Assembly: GCA_002415895.1 (NCBI GenBank)
Contig: DIAV01000401.1
Location: 8,134-14,415 of the forward strand
DNA: 6,282 nucleotides
Direction: 5' to 3'
Origin: Anaerolineales bacterium UBA5069
GTDB lineage: Bacteria > Chloroflexota > Anaerolineae > Caldilineales > Caldilineaceae
Below the pieces are notes generated by a model, which worked only from the letters and a program-made list of their open reading frames with translations, made no database searches and was not told where the DNA came from. Made by a program: the position numbers and the translations under genes. Positions 5,146-6,282 of this stretch are shown here, one piece after another (positions within the stretch are counted from its first letter, which is position 1; each line of letters starts with the position of its first letter).

Positions 5146-5978
5146 GCCAGAAGAGCGCTGCCTACTCACCCATCCAGACGGCCCCGGGCGCACCCCCACC
5201 CAAGCCCGCAACCGACGACAAGATGACGTTGATGGAGCATCTCATTGAGTTGCGCTATCGCCTCATGTGGATTGTGGGCGCGCTGCTTGTGGGTACGCTC
5301 GTTTCGATGATCTTCGTCAGCCCCATCCTGCAGGTGATCATCCGGCCGCTCAGCGAGTTTGGCAAAACACCCCAGGCGCTGGGCCCAACCGACTCCATCG
5401 GCATCTTCTTCAGGGTAGGCTTCACCATGGGCACGGCGTTGGCGTTGCCCATGATCATCTATCACATCATCGCGTTCATGTCGCCGGGGCTCTATCCACA
5501 CGAGCGGCGCGCCATACTATGGATGCTGCCGGGTGTCGTCGTCCTCTTTGTTGTGGGCGCGAGCTTCGCCTACTACATGCTCCTGCCCGCGGCGGTGGGC
5601 TTCCTGCAGAACTTTCTGGGCGAAGTCATCAGCCAGGATTGGAGCATCGACCGCTATATTAGTTTTGTCACGCGCCTTGTCTTCTGGATTGGCGTGTCGT
5701 TTGAGTTGCCGCTGGTCGTGGCTGTATTGGCGCGCGCGGGGCTGGTGCAGGGCCGCCAGTTGCTGGGCTACTGGCGCCATGCGATTATCGTGGTTGCCAT
5801 TGCCGCCGCTGCCATTACCCCCACGGTTGATCCCGTTAACATGACTCTTGTCATGGGCCCGCTCATGACGCTCTACCTGATTAGCGTGGGGCTTGCGTAT
5901 GCACTCTACAAGCCGCGCGAAATCCGCGATTTCTCCGAGCAGTCCTTCATCCCGCCGGATGATACGCCCGAGGCGTAG
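5142..5978 (+). CDS. tatC: Sec-independent protein translocase TatC
   Basis: This 278 aa integral membrane protein has the six-helix TatC plan. It carries the N-terminal signature MEHLIELRYRL (31-41) and the first-loop motif AFMSPGLYPHERR (111-123); Phe112 and Glu121 align with E. coli Phe94 and Glu103, which contact the twin-arginine signal peptide. FAYYMLLPAAVGFL (142-155) and WIGVSFELPLVV (182-193, Glu188 aligning with E. coli Glu170) follow. The ITPTVDPVN segment (225-233) has Asp230 near the position of E. coli Asp211. TatC is the receptor and core of the twin-arginine translocase, which moves folded, often cofactor-bearing proteins across the cytoplasmic membrane. About 27 Pro/Ala-rich residues precede the core, which is longer than usual. 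The start overlaps tatB by ATGA, making it well fixed. All the functional residues checked are present, so the gene looks intact. Confidence 0.97.
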   Translation: MSQKSAAYSPIQTAPGAPPPKPATDDKMTLMEHLIELRYRLMWIVGALLVGTLVSMIFVSPILQVIIRPLSEFGKTPQALGPTDSIGIFFRVGFTMGTALALPMIIYHIIAFMSPGLYPHERRAILWMLPGVVVLFVVGASFAYYMLLPAAVGFLQNFLGEVISQDWSIDRYISFVTRLVFWIGVSFELPLVVAVLARAGLVQGRQLLGYWRHAIIVVAIAAAAITPTVDPVNMTLVMGPLMTLYLISVGLAYALYKPREIRDFSEQSFIPPDDTPEA

Positions 5979-6015
5979 GTGCGCCACTGCGTGACATCCT
6001 GGTCGGATTGACACT

Positions 6016-6019
6016 GGAG
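6016..6019 (+). promoter_or_regulatory. ribosome binding site of the coiled-coil gene
   Basis: GGAG lies 8 nt before the ATG at 6028, a normal Shine-Dalgarno arrangement. It supports this short ORF as a real gene. The 49 bp gap after tatC shows no clear terminator or promoter. Confidence 0.65.
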
Positions 6020-6027
6020 CAGAACCC

Positions 6028-6249
6028 ATGTCCGAACGAAGCGAATTGATTGCACGCAAACAAAGTGTCCAGGCGCGCATTGTGCAGTTGCAGCGCAACG
6101 TGGAGCGCGAGCGGTTGCGCAGCGGTGGCCGCTCCAAAAAGATTGCGCAAATGGATGTGCAGATTGAGCAATTACAGGCCGAGGAAAGCGAACTGCGCCA
6201 GCAGATTGATCGCGCGGCCTCGGTAGCCGACATTCCGCAAGATAAGTAA
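6028..6249 (+). CDS. small coiled-coil protein of unknown function
   Basis: This 73 aa, highly charged protein has no membrane segment or signal peptide. Two helices with heptad-like hydrophobic spacing (about 5-31, SELIARKQSVQARIVQLQRN...; and about 38-62, KIAQMDVQIEQLQAEESELRQQ...) flank an SGGR turn (32-35), giving a probable antiparallel coiled-coil hairpin. I do not recognise a named family. The start ATG has a GGAG site, and the frame ends at TAA with 33 bases of the window left. It follows tatC on the same strand at 49 bp, so it may be co-transcribed with the Tat genes. Any role in Tat transport is only a guess from position. A dimerising or scaffold protein is the most that the sequence suggests. 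Confidence 0.75.
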   Translation: MSERSELIARKQSVQARIVQLQRNVERERLRSGGRSKKIAQMDVQIEQLQAEESELRQQIDRAASVADIPQDK

Positions 6250-6282
6250 CTCAAGTTCCGCAGCAAAACGATTTGTACGCAG

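Noticed and set aside
5517..6266. Minus-strand ORF of 249 codons opposite tatC and the coiled-coil gene
   Set aside because: The translation is His/Arg/Ala-rich with no motif and is antisense to tatC, which has all its conserved residues.
1..6282. Mobile elements, CRISPR, tRNA/rRNA, phage or defence modules
   Set aside because: No transposase, integrase, spaced repeats, tRNA-like fold or defence-gene motif was seen on either strand. The genes are housekeeping or membrane types with uniform composition.

Overview
This 6.3 kb window is a GC-rich bacterial chromosomal segment. I infer the Chloroflexota (Anaerolineae/Ardenticatenia/Caldilineae-like), at moderate to low confidence. The reasons are the style of the Yip1-family proteins (an 'EPFAVMTHDDQP' entry into the first membrane segment), a TatB-like protein with a long Ala/Pro-rich tail beside tatC, and a solitary FabG. 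No rRNA, tRNA, CRISPR array, insertion sequence, phage gene or integration scar is visible, and composition looks uniform.

Left half, minus strand (about 1-2971). A very stable hairpin at 37-73 lies downstream of a short GlsB/YeaQ/YmgE-type membrane protein gene (118-381). Next come two consecutive genes for polytopic membrane proteins of the Yip1 type, read from 2188 down to 543 with a 62-63 or 71-72 bp gap depending on the start used. The promoter-proximal protein is compact (228 aa). The distal one has a long Ala/Pro-rich N-terminal arm. A separate gene for a RimJ/RimL-type GNAT acetyltransferase occupies 2381-2971. Two minus-strand promoters can be proposed, one for the Yip1 pair and one for the acetyltransferase.

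Divergent control region (2972-3200). The acetyltransferase and fabG are transcribed away from each other from a 229 bp region. It holds a good plus-strand promoter (TATAAT at 3144-3149), a plausible minus-strand promoter (TATGAT read at 3070-3065), and a CAGGTAA/TTACCTG inverted repeat between and within them.

Right half, plus strand (3201-6249). The genes are fabG (3-oxoacyl-ACP reductase-type SDR), nusB (antitermination factor with an unusual 45-50 residue N-terminal extension), a tatB-like gene, tatC overlapping it by the 4 bp ATGA, and a 73 aa coiled-coil hairpin protein. nusB-tatB-tatC are tightly packed and probably co-transcribed. tatB and tatC encode the substrate-recognition half of the twin-arginine translocase. 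No tatA-type gene is in the window.

I see no convincing undescribed system. This is mainly an ordinary housekeeping and membrane-protein region. The items most worth a second look are the Tat gene set with only a TatB-like partner, the extended NusB, the possible shared 11 bp motif CAGGTAACGCA in two promoter regions, the paired Yip1 genes with a perfect palindrome at their junction, and the small coiled-coil protein after tatC.
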